A stretch of DNA of 47,353 nt from an uncultured Bacteroidales bacterium (GTDB lineage: Bacteria; Bacteroidota; Bacteroidia; Bacteroidales; Bacteroidaceae): positions 1-47,353 of the forward strand of contig CADCBH010000029.1 in the NCBI GenBank assembly GCA_902799655.1. Reading direction: 5' to 3'. The position numbers and the translations under genes are program-made. Each line of letters starts with the position of its first letter. Positions within the stretch are counted from its first letter, which is position 1. This document shows, one piece after another, positions 36,963 to 44,644 of this stretch. Below the pieces are notes generated by a model. It was given only the letters and a program-made list of their open reading frames with translations, searched no databases and was not told the origin of the DNA.

Positions 36963-37844
36963 ATGAAACACATCAGAATCACATTAATGATGACCATAGC
37001 TGCCATTCTCTTTGGTTGCGGAACGTCATCTACAGTACCTATTACAGGCAGACAGCGAACACTCATGGTCTCTGACGAACAGGTGCTCAGCCTTGCCAAT
37101 GATCAGTATAAACAGTATATGCAGACTGCCAAGCCTTCCACCAATGCTTCCAATACAGCGATGGTGAAGCGGGTGGGGCAGCGCCTTGCCAATGCTGTCG
37201 TTTCCTATCTCAAGAGCAATGGATTGGCCAACGAGGTGGCCCAGTATCAATGGGAGTTTAATCTCGTACAAGACCAGCAGGTTAATGCCTTTTGTATGCC
37301 TGGTGGTAAAATTGTTGTCTATGAGGGATTGCTGCCAGTTACTCAGAATGAGAACGCTCTTGCCATCGTGTTAGGTCATGAGATAGCCCATGCCGTAGCC
37401 AAGCACTCTGCCGAACAGATGTCAACAGCTATCAAGCAACAATATGGTGCTCAGGCTCTTGGCGCTTTGATGGCAGGAGCAGGAGCCAGTTCTGGCATGC
37501 AACAAGTAGCTGGAACAGTATTCGGTCTTGGTGCAAAGGGTGCCAGTGCCAAGTATTCACGCGAACATGAGAGCGAGGCAGACCATTTGGGCATCATCTT
37601 CGCTGCTATGGCAGGCTATGATCCTCAGACGGCTGTTAGCTTTTGGCAGCGCATGTCGCAGGCCACGGGTGGTGGCTCCACTTCATGGCTCAGCACACAC
37701 CCCAGTGATGCTACCCGTATCAAGCAGATTCAGGGATGGATGCCCGAGGCTCTGAAGTATTACAAGACTCCGGTTGTCTCGTCTGGTAACAGCAACATGA
37801 AGACAATCCATATTTCATCCAAGAAGAATAAAAAGAAGAAATAA
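36963..37844 (+). CDS. M48-family metalloprotease lipoprotein
   Basis: A 293-residue lipoprotein (lipobox ending LFGC at about 19; signal 1-18) with zinc-protease motif HEIAH (139-143). The third ligand region is SREHESEADHLG (about 197-208) and the last domain turn is LSTHPSDATRIKQI. This is the BepA/LoiP-like layout of envelope quality-control proteases. The C-terminus is Lys-rich (SSKKNKKKK). A C1 peptidase starts 2 bp after the stop codon, so the two are coupled. Confidence 0.92.
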   Translation: MKHIRITLMMTIAAILFGCGTSSTVPITGRQRTLMVSDEQVLSLANDQYKQYMQTAKPSTNASNTAMVKRVGQRLANAVVSYLKSNGLANEVAQYQWEFNLVQDQQVNAFCMPGGKIVVYEGLLPVTQNENALAIVLGHEIAHAVAKHSAEQMSTAIKQQYGAQALGALMAGAGASSGMQQVAGTVFGLGAKGASAKYSREHESEADHLGIIFAAMAGYDPQTAVSFWQRMSQATGGGSTSWLSTHPSDATRIKQIQGWMPEALKYYKTPVVSSGNSNMKTIHISSKKNKKKK

Positions 37845-37846
37845 AC

Positions 37847-39247
37847 ATGAAACGAAAACTATTCTTTACCCTGCTGCTGGGCACTACGATAGTGGCTGGA
37901 GCACAGACTAAAAGTGGCGGAATCTCTGCCGAAATGTTACAACAAATAGCTCGCCAGAATACTCCTACGGCGTCAGACAGAGCGATTCGTAATGCTCTGG
38001 CAACCAATGCTATTGACAATTTGGCTAAGAATCAACTTAATGCCGGCGATTTGGATACCTATTTTAGTGTTGAAACCAAGAAACAGTCAATTACCGACCA
38101 GAAGTCGAGTGGCCGTTGCTGGATGTTCAGCGGTATGAACGTGCTACGCTCCAATTTTGCCAAACGAACAGATTCGTTGACCGTCAGTTTCTCTCAAGAC
38201 TACCTATTCTTCTGGGATCAGTTGGAGAAAGCCAATCTGATGCTCCAAGGTATCATCGACAACGGCAAGAAGCCCATTGATGACCAGCGTGTACAGTTCT
38301 TCTTCCATTATCCGCTGAATGACGGTGGTACTTTCTGTGGCGTTGCCGACCTGTCCGAGAAATATGGACTGGTCCCCTCTGAGATACAGCCCGAAACTTT
38401 CTCTGCCGACAACACCTCTAAGATGTCATCCATCATCAAGTCAAAGCTCAGAGAACAAGGTCTGGAACTGCGTCGAATGGTCAGCGATGGCAAGAAGGCT
38501 TCTGATATCGAGAAACGCAAGACCCAGATGCTCAGCGAAATCTACCACATGCTGGTTATTACCTTGGGTGAACCCGTCAAGGAATTTACCTATGCCTTTA
38601 AGGATAAGAACGGCAAGGCTATCACACCTGCCAAGAAATATACGCCGAAGTCATTCTATGAGGAAACGGTCGGTGGAAAGCTCAACGGCACATTCATCAT
38701 GGTGATGAACGATCCCCGTCGTGAGTATCATAAGACCTATGAAGTAGAATACGACCGCCACGTTTATGACGGTCACAACTGGAAATACCTCAATCTGCCG
38801 ATGGAAGAGATTGAACAGTTGGCTATCGCTTCCTTGAAAGATGGTCGCAAGTTGTATTCCAGCTATGATGTCGGCAAACAGCTCGACCGCAAGCGCGGCT
38901 ATTGTGATACGGAGAACTACGATTATGCCTCGCTGTTCAACACCTCTTTTAATATGACTAAGGCCGAACGCATCTCTACCTTCGACAGCGGTTCTACCCA
39001 TGCCATGACGCTGACTGCCGTCGATCTTGATGCCAATGGCCAGCCTCTGAAGTGGAAAGTAGAGAACTCGTGGGGAGCCTCTTGGGGACAACAGGGTTGC
39101 CTGATTATGTCGGCCCGTTGGTTCCGCGAGTATATGTTCCGCCTGGTTGTTGACAAACAGTATGTCTCTGAGAAACTGTTGAAGGAATATGAGCAGAAAC
39201 CTATCATGGTGATGCCAGAAGACCCGCTATTCTTGCCTGATGAATAG
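37847..39247 (+). CDS. Exported C1-family cysteine peptidase (bleomycin hydrolase-like)
   Basis: A 466-residue aminopeptidase C/bleomycin hydrolase-like protein with a signal peptide (KRKLFFTLLLGTTIVAGAQ), so it acts in the periplasm or beyond, unlike most cytoplasmic relatives. The catalytic triad is visible: Cys91 in SSGRCWMF, His385 in GSTHAMTL, Asn407 in VENSWGASWG. It is coupled to the M48 protease, suggesting joint handling of envelope proteins or peptides. Confidence 0.93.
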   Translation: MKRKLFFTLLLGTTIVAGAQTKSGGISAEMLQQIARQNTPTASDRAIRNALATNAIDNLAKNQLNAGDLDTYFSVETKKQSITDQKSSGRCWMFSGMNVLRSNFAKRTDSLTVSFSQDYLFFWDQLEKANLMLQGIIDNGKKPIDDQRVQFFFHYPLNDGGTFCGVADLSEKYGLVPSEIQPETFSADNTSKMSSIIKSKLREQGLELRRMVSDGKKASDIEKRKTQMLSEIYHMLVITLGEPVKEFTYAFKDKNGKAITPAKKYTPKSFYEETVGGKLNGTFIMVMNDPRREYHKTYEVEYDRHVYDGHNWKYLNLPMEEIEQLAIASLKDGRKLYSSYDVGKQLDRKRGYCDTENYDYASLFNTSFNMTKAERISTFDSGSTHAMTLTAVDLDANGQPLKWKVENSWGASWGQQGCLIMSARWFREYMFRLVVDKQYVSEKLLKEYEQKPIMVMPEDPLFLPDE

Positions 39248-39273
39248 TTTTTCATCAAAAAAGTGACATTTTA

Positions 39274-39305
39274 TTTGTTTGTTTCGTGGAAAAGTATTAC
39301 TTTTG
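39274..39305 (+). promoter_or_regulatory. Promoter of the Phe/Tyr operon
   Basis: TTTG (39274-39277), 20 nt, TACTTTTG (39298-39305), an exact consensus match. Transcription should begin near 39310, just before the leader peptide. Confidence 0.85.
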
Positions 39306-39333
39306 CAATCGAAATTCAAAAATAAGTACAATT

Positions 39334-39408
39334 ATGAACATGAATGCTTACTTTTACGGTTATTACTTTTACTTTGCAGCAACCTGTGAAGCGGAAGGCC
39401 GTATGTAA
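39334..39408 (+). CDS. Tyr/Phe-rich leader peptide of the aromatic amino acid operon
   Basis: A 24-codon frame from ATG 39334 to TAA 39406. Codons 6-14 read Y-F-Y-G-Y-Y-F-Y-F: five Tyr and three Phe in nine codons. The end of the frame (39384-39395) doubles as segment 2 of an antiterminator. Ribosomes slowed by lack of charged Tyr- or Phe-tRNA would stall just upstream of that segment, whereas free translation to the stop would cover it. This fits the genes that follow, which make phenylalanine and tyrosine. Confidence 0.88.
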   Translation: MNMNAYFYGYYFYFAATCEAEGRM

Positions 39409-39481
39409 GTAAAATATAAAAGGTAACAACAGAAAACAAAATAAGGCTCCGCTTCACAGAACAGTGAAAGCGGAGTTTTTT
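39384..39481 (+). promoter_or_regulatory. Transcription attenuator with competing hairpins
   Basis: Segment 2 (39384-39395, CTGTGAAGCGGA) is perfectly complementary over 12 bp to segment 3 (39448-39459). Segment 3 also overlaps the 5' arm of a terminator (CTCCGCTTCAC, 39447-39457) that pairs with GTGAAAGCGGAG (39464-39475) with one bulge and is followed by T6. The two pairings exclude each other. Stalling in the leader peptide favours 2:3 and read-through; complete translation favours the terminator. Position, length and codon content match classical amino-acid attenuators. Confidence 0.88.
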
Positions 39482-39509
39482 ATAAGTAGTAAAGAAGTTA
39501 AGACGTTAC

Positions 39510-40352
39510 ATGAAGAGAATAGCGATACAAGGACTGATTGGTTCGTTCCATGACATTGCCGCCCACCTCTATTTCGAGGGAGAGCAGATCCAGCTCATCT
39601 GTTGTTCTACTTTCGAGCAGGTGTTCGGTGAGATGCGCAAAGACCCTACCGCCATCGGTATGCTGGCCATCGAGAATACCATAGCTGGCTCGTTGCTCCA
39701 CAACTACGAGCTGCTGCGCGACAGCGGAACCTCTATCGTTGGTGAGCACAAACTCCATATCACGCACAGCATCTGCTGCCTGCCTGAAGACGATTGGGAC
39801 ACCATTACCGAGGTACATTCTCATCCCGTGGCTCTCATGCAGTGCCGTCAGTTCCTTGCTCAGCATCCCACGCTGAAGAATGTCGAGGCCGAAGATACCG
39901 CAGGTAGTGCCAAGATGATTGCTGAAGGACAAAAGAGAGGGTGGGCTGCTATCTGCCATGCAGAAGCTGCCAGACTCTATGGCCTGAAGGTGCTCGAAGA
40001 CCATATTGAGGACAATAAGCACAACTTCACCCGCTTTCTTGTAGTGTCGAATCCCAACAAGGCCGACCTGCTTCGCCCGTTGGCAGAGACCAACAAGTCG
40101 AGCATTGTCTTCTCGTTGCCTCACGAGGAAGGATCGCTGAGCCATGTCCTCGCCATTTTGTCGTTCTATCATATCAACTTGACAAAAATCCAGTCGTTGC
40201 CGATTATTGGTCGTGAGTGGGAATACCTGTTCTATGTCGATGTGATGTACGACGATCTGACTCGCTATCGCCAGTCGATTGACGCGATTATCCCGTTGAC
40301 CAAGGATTTTAAGATTCTGGGAGAATATAAGGACGGAAAACAGACGAATTGA
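39510..40352 (+). CDS. pheA: Prephenate dehydratase
   Basis: A 280-residue monofunctional enzyme turning prephenate into phenylpyruvate. The catalytic domain starts IQGLIGSFHDIAAHLYF and has the conserved IENTIAGSL (about 55-63). It ends with a TRF-type motif, here NFTRFLVVS (about 172-180). A regulatory ACT domain follows (about 197-275; HEEGSLSHVLAILSFYHINLTKI), which in the family binds Phe. No chorismate mutase domain is fused; that activity comes from the third gene of the operon. Controlled by the attenuator directly upstream. Confidence 0.94.
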   Translation: MKRIAIQGLIGSFHDIAAHLYFEGEQIQLICCSTFEQVFGEMRKDPTAIGMLAIENTIAGSLLHNYELLRDSGTSIVGEHKLHITHSICCLPEDDWDTITEVHSHPVALMQCRQFLAQHPTLKNVEAEDTAGSAKMIAEGQKRGWAAICHAEAARLYGLKVLEDHIEDNKHNFTRFLVVSNPNKADLLRPLAETNKSSIVFSLPHEEGSLSHVLAILSFYHINLTKIQSLPIIGREWEYLFYVDVMYDDLTRYRQSIDAIIPLTKDFKILGEYKDGKQTN

Positions 40353-40371
40353 AAATTGATAATTAAGAATT

Positions 40372-41538
40372 ATGATACAACCAGCAGACAGATTGAGTTT
40401 AGTACAGGAATACTACTTCAGCCGCAAACTGAAGGAAGTAGCCCAGATGAATGCCGAAGGCAAGGATATTATCAGCCTCGCCATTGGTAGTCCTGATATG
40501 CCCCCCTCTCCACAGACTATCGAAAAGCTGTGTGAGGTGGCCCATCAACCTAATGCCCACGGCTACCAGCCCACTCAGGGAACACCCGAGTTGCGTGAGG
40601 CGATGAGCGGTTTCTACAAGCGTTGGTATGGTGTTGACCTTGATGCCAAGACTGAGGTTCTGCCGCTGATAGGCTCCAAGGAGGGTATCCTGCATGTAAC
40701 GCTGGCTTTCGTCAATCCTGGCGATGAGGTCTTGGTACCTAATCCCGGCTATCCCACTTATACGTCGTTGAGCAAGATTCTGGGAGCCAAAATCGTGAAC
40801 TACAATCTGCGTGAGGATAATGGCTGGCAGCCCGATTTTGATGAGCTGGAGAAGATGGACCTCTCGCGTGTCAAGCTGATGTGGACCAACTATCCCAATA
40901 TGCCCACTGGCGGACGTGCCCGTCGTGAGACCTACGAGCGTCTGGTGCGTTTTGCCCAGGAACATGATATTGTCGTGGTCAATGACAATCCCTACAGCTT
41001 CATCCTGAGCGAGGAGCATCTGAGCATCCTTCAGGTCCCTGGTGCCAAAGACTGCTGCATCGAGTTCAATTCGATGTCGAAGTCACACAATATGCCAGGC
41101 TGGCGTGTGGGCCTCTGTGCCTCGAATGCCCAGTTTATCCAGTGGATTCTCAAGGTCCAGTCGAACATCGAGAGCGGTACCTTCCGTGGTATTCAGCTAG
41201 CAGCCGCCGAGGCATATAATAACGACGAAGCATGGCATCGAGAATACAATATCGAGACCTATGCCCGTCGTCGTCAGTGGGCTGAGAAGATCATGGATGT
41301 TCTGGGTTGTAAGTACGACAAGAATCAGGTGGGTATGTTCCTGTGGGGACGCATCCCCGACAGCATCCAGAATGTCGAAGACCTCACTGAGAAAGTATTG
41401 CACGAAGCCCGTGTCTTCATCACTCCCGGCTTCATCTTCGGCTCTAATGGCGAGCGCTATATCCGCATCTCGCTATGTGCCAAGGAAGACAAAATACAAG
41501 CAGCATTAGAAAGAATATCGAAATTAAAGACAGAATAA
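40372..41538 (+). CDS. PLP-dependent aminotransferase of the Phe/Tyr operon
   Basis: A 388-residue class I/II aminotransferase. PLP-binding Lys lies in NSMSKSHNMPGWRVG (about 226-240), with NPGYPTY and NYPNMPTGG marking the cofactor pocket and RYIRISLC the C-terminal substrate Arg. Its place between pheA and the DAHP synthase gene argues that it aminates phenylpyruvate and 4-hydroxyphenylpyruvate to give Phe and Tyr. By sequence alone it could also be an aspartate- or LL-DAP-type enzyme. It starts 19 bp after pheA. Confidence 0.88.
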   Translation: MIQPADRLSLVQEYYFSRKLKEVAQMNAEGKDIISLAIGSPDMPPSPQTIEKLCEVAHQPNAHGYQPTQGTPELREAMSGFYKRWYGVDLDAKTEVLPLIGSKEGILHVTLAFVNPGDEVLVPNPGYPTYTSLSKILGAKIVNYNLREDNGWQPDFDELEKMDLSRVKLMWTNYPNMPTGGRARRETYERLVRFAQEHDIVVVNDNPYSFILSEEHLSILQVPGAKDCCIEFNSMSKSHNMPGWRVGLCASNAQFIQWILKVQSNIESGTFRGIQLAAAEAYNNDEAWHREYNIETYARRRQWAEKIMDVLGCKYDKNQVGMFLWGRIPDSIQNVEDLTEKVLHEARVFITPGFIFGSNGERYIRISLCAKEDKIQAALERISKLKTE

Positions 41539-41543
41539 CAAAA

Positions 41544-42608
41544 ATGGAACTGGAACTTCAACCGTTGAATTTACCGAGTGACAACGAACGCCCCTTCGTC
41601 ATTGCAGGTCCCTGCAGCGTCGAGACTGAGGAGCAAGTGATGACAACTGCCCGCCAGCTGGCCATGAAAGGCTGCCACAACTTCCGTGGTGGCGTATGGA
41701 AACCCCGCACCAAGCCAGGCGGCTTCGAGGGTCATGGTGAGCCTGCCCTGAAATGGATGAAGCAGGTGAAGGACGAGACCAAGATGCTCATTGCTACCGA
41801 GGTGGCAACCCCCGAACACGTGGAGTTGGCGCTGAAGTACGAGATGGACATTCTGTGGATTGGTGCCCGCACCACTGCCAACCCCTTTGCCATGCAAGCC
41901 TTGGCCGATGCCCTGAAGGGTGTCGATGTCCCCGTCTTCGTGAAGAATCCTGTCAATCCCGACCTCGAACTGTGGATTGGTGCTCTGCAGCGATTAAATC
42001 AGGCTGGCATCAAGCGTCTGGCTGCTATCCATCGCGGTTTCTCCAGCTTTGAGCAGAAGATCTACCGCAATGCGCCGATGTGGCAGATTCCTATCGAGTT
42101 GCACCGTCGCATTCCCGAGTTGCCTATCATCAGTGACCCCTCACACATTGGTGGCCGTCGCGAGTTGATTGCACCGCTCTGCCAGCAGGCTATGGACCTT
42201 GGCTTCGACGGTCTGATTGTTGAGAGCCACTGCGACCCCGACAAGGCGTGGAGCGATGCCAAGCAGCAGGTCACTCCCGATGTGCTCGACTACATTCTCT
42301 CGCTGCTCGTCATTCGCGACGAACATGTTACTACCGAGAGTATCCAGCAGTTGCGTAAGCAGATTGACGATCTCGACAACCAACTGATGGAGTTGCTGGC
42401 CAAGCGCATGGGCGTCTGCCGTGAGATTGGTAACTACAAGAAGGAGCACAACATGACCGTGCTGCAGACTTCTCGCTACAACGAGATTCTGGAGAAGCGC
42501 GGTGTTCAGGGCACTCTTACTGGCATGTCTGCCGAGTTTGTTGCCAAGGTGTTCGAGTGCATCCATGAAGAGTCCGTTCGTCAGCAAATTGAAATTGTAA
42601 ACAAATGA
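41544..42608 (+). CDS. Bifunctional DAHP synthase / chorismate mutase
   Basis: A 354-residue fusion. Residues about 1-260 are a KDO8PS-type 3-deoxy-7-phosphoheptulonate synthase (FVIAGPCSVET, FRGGVWKPRTKPGGFEG, WIGARTTANPF, SDPSHIGGRRE). Residues about 270-350 are an AroQ-type chorismate mutase (LRKQIDDLDNQLMELLAKRM and IGNYKKEHN). It thus holds both the entry step of the shikimate pathway and the step from chorismate to prephenate. ATG 41544 is preferred because it follows the previous stop by 5 bp and begins the domain. It overlaps the start of tyrA by 4 bp. Confidence 0.94.
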   Translation: MELELQPLNLPSDNERPFVIAGPCSVETEEQVMTTARQLAMKGCHNFRGGVWKPRTKPGGFEGHGEPALKWMKQVKDETKMLIATEVATPEHVELALKYEMDILWIGARTTANPFAMQALADALKGVDVPVFVKNPVNPDLELWIGALQRLNQAGIKRLAAIHRGFSSFEQKIYRNAPMWQIPIELHRRIPELPIISDPSHIGGRRELIAPLCQQAMDLGFDGLIVESHCDPDKAWSDAKQQVTPDVLDYILSLLVIRDEHVTTESIQQLRKQIDDLDNQLMELLAKRMGVCREIGNYKKEHNMTVLQTSRYNEILEKRGVQGTLTGMSAEFVAKVFECIHEESVRQQIEIVNK

Positions 42609-43399
42609 GGATATTAGTATTAGGAGCAGGCAAGATGGGCTCGTTCTTCATCGACCTGCTGAGCTTTGATCACGAGGTGGCAGTCTTCGAGAAAGACCCG
42701 AAGCGAATGCGCTTTACATATAATTGTCAGCGATTTACGGAGCTCGAAGAGATTCGTGCTTTCAAGCCCGAACTGCTTATCAATGCCGTCACGCTGAAGT
42801 ACACCATCCCCGTCTTCGAGGAGGTGATGCCTTACCTGCCCGAGGAGTGCATCATCAGCGATATCGCCTCGGTGAAGACCGACCTGAAGGAGTTTTACGA
42901 GAAGTCTGGTCGCCGCTATGTGTCCACGCACCCCATGTTCGGTCCTACCTTCGCTAATCTGCAGCAGCTCTCCGAGGAGAATGCCATTATCATCAGCGAG
43001 GGCGACTATATGGGCCGCATCTTCTTCAAGGACCTCTATCAGAAGCTGGGGCTCAACATTTACGAATACACCTTTGAAGAGCATGACAAGACGGTGGCTT
43101 ACTCGCTGTCGATACCATTTGTCTCGACCTTTGTCTTTGCTGCCGTCATGAAGCATCAGGATGCTCCTGGAACCACCTTCAAGCGCCACATGCGCATTGC
43201 CAAGGGTGTGCTCAACGAAGACGACTACCTGTTGCAGGAAATCCTGTTCAACCCCTACACCCACGACCAAGTGGCTCAGATTCGTACGGAATTGAAGGAA
43301 CTCTTGGAGATTATCGACAACAAGGATGCCGAGGGTATGAAGGGCTATCTGACAAAGATTCGTAATAATGTCAAACGAGACATAGAGATTAAAAAGTAA
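42605..43399 (+). CDS. tyrA: Prephenate dehydrogenase
   Basis: A 264-residue NAD(P)-dependent enzyme turning prephenate into 4-hydroxyphenylpyruvate, for tyrosine. The Rossmann start is RILVLGAGKMGSFFIDLLS (2-20). ISDIASVKTDL and STHPMFGPTF (about 104-113, with the family's catalytic His) follow. No ACT or mutase domain is fused. It is the last gene of the operon, so Phe and Tyr branches are under one attenuator. Confidence 0.92.
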   Translation: MRILVLGAGKMGSFFIDLLSFDHEVAVFEKDPKRMRFTYNCQRFTELEEIRAFKPELLINAVTLKYTIPVFEEVMPYLPEECIISDIASVKTDLKEFYEKSGRRYVSTHPMFGPTFANLQQLSEENAIIISEGDYMGRIFFKDLYQKLGLNIYEYTFEEHDKTVAYSLSIPFVSTFVFAAVMKHQDAPGTTFKRHMRIAKGVLNEDDYLLQEILFNPYTHDQVAQIRTELKELLEIIDNKDAEGMKGYLTKIRNNVKRDIEIKK

Positions 43400-43430
43400 T
43401 CTCCATATCTCGTCCCATATTCTTTTTTGA

Positions 43431-43461
43431 GAAGGCTGGTGTATGTTTTACGCCTGCCTTC
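43431..43461. terminator. Hairpin after the Phe/Tyr operon
   Basis: GAAGGC (43431-43436) pairs with GCCTTC (43456-43461), and pairing continues inward after one mismatch. It overlaps the end of the pepD remnant and lacks a T-run. Confidence 0.35.
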
Positions 43462-43625
43462 TTAGCATTTCAAGAAGTACCTTCCAATTGTCTTCGATGG
43501 TGGATAGTTCCACACGCTCGCTGGTGGAGTGGGGCTCCACAATGCGAGGTCCGATGCTGGCCATCTGTATGCCAGAATTCCTTAAATAGCTGGAATACAC
43601 GTTCTGTTGTAGGCATCGTTTTCAT
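43448..43625 (-). pseudogene. Remnant of an aminoacyl-histidine dipeptidase (PepD-like) gene
   Basis: From ATG 43625 the first codons read KTMPTTERVFQLFK, like the start of PepD-type M20 dipeptidases. After a frame change near 43580 the sequence reads MASIGPRIVEPHSTSERVEL and then STIEDNWKVLLEMLRRQA to a stop at 43448, like the C-terminal end of the same family. A normal enzyme has roughly 480-490 residues, so more than 400 internal codons are gone. The ATG overlaps the prsW-like stop in an ATGA layout, indicating that the intact gene was once the next gene of that operon. Confidence 0.65.
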
Positions 43626-44644
43626 GATTTATTTGTTGTTATGTTTGTCTTCTTGCATTCAGCCCGAAGGGCTTCGAGTGCTTTATAATCAGCAGGATAA
43701 TATTTCACGATAGGGGCGATGGTCATTCTTGCCAGCTTCCCTAATCTCTTCTCAAGAATTTTGTATTCTTCATATTGAACCAGCCCTGATTCCCGAACCA
43801 TAACCCTGCTCTTAGCAGCTACCGACAACTCCACATGCAATTGTACATAACAGATAATGTCGAAAAAGTCCTCCGGAGGAAATTTCTTTTTAATAGACTC
43901 TAAGAAGATGCCTGTTTGGGTCTTGTCCAGCTGACCGCTCTTGATGGAGTCAAGCAAAGCGAACTGTTTGTCGAGACCTTTGTCAAGCCAACGGTGGATC
44001 ATATCTACATCGTAGTAATAAGTCCACATCAGAAGCCCGCCCAAAGTGCCGAATACGAAAATGAACTGCACCAGCGGCACGAAATGGATGGTATTATGGA
44101 ACACGTGCAGCACAGGTGCTTCCATTAACAGAAATACAGACATTCCAATATCGCTCTTTTTGAGGCCTAATCGAGAACGGGAACGTTCAATGATACGAAC
44201 TGCCAGCATGAGTCCTGCAGCGACGATGGCACTGCAACCCATGTGGACAAGGGCTACCTCCAAACCTCGGAACAGTACGGTTCCAAGGCCCATTTCATGG
44301 CCAAGCAGCAGGTAGAAGATGTTCTCAAGGATGGAGAACCCACCACCTACGGCAGCACCGCAGATGACACTGTCGATGAAGAACACGATCTTCTTCCGGG
44401 TGGCTAACCAAAGGAGTGGGATGCCCTTGACGACTTCTTCCAGAACAGGATTGATGAATTCAGACTGGTTCTCGGAGAGGATAGACCCAGTTAACTGGAA
44501 CAGGCCGAAACAAGCCAGTGCCGCCACCATACCGCACAGCACCTGCAAGAAGAGATTCTTTACGTTGATGAGCGAGAAATTGTCAATCTTATAGACCATA
44601 AAGATATAGATGATAACAGGGAGTAGGGCAGCGATAAATAACAT
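43622..44644 (-). CDS. PrsW-family intramembrane metalloprotease
   Basis: A 340-residue protein with about eight hydrophobic segments. The family motif EEVVKG (in FINPVLEEVVKGIPLLW, about 83-99) lies in a membrane helix. The second conserved segment is GGFSILENIFYLL (about 120-132), and HMGCSA (about 153-158) supplies a His ligand. PrsW enzymes cut anti-sigma factors or related membrane proteins. The C-terminal 120 residues are soluble and helical. Its start touches the stop of the large surface protein upstream. Confidence 0.85.
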   Translation of the reverse strand: MLFIAALLPVIIYIFMVYKIDNFSLINVKNLFLQVLCGMVAALACFGLFQLTGSILSENQSEFINPVLEEVVKGIPLLWLATRKKIVFFIDSVICGAAVGGGFSILENIFYLLLGHEMGLGTVLFRGLEVALVHMGCSAIVAAGLMLAVRIIERSRSRLGLKKSDIGMSVFLLMEAPVLHVFHNTIHFVPLVQFIFVFGTLGGLLMWTYYYDVDMIHRWLDKGLDKQFALLDSIKSGQLDKTQTGIFLESIKKKFPPEDFFDIICYVQLHVELSVAAKSRVMVRESGLVQYEEYKILEKRLGKLARMTIAPIVKYYPADYKALEALRAECKKTNITTNKS

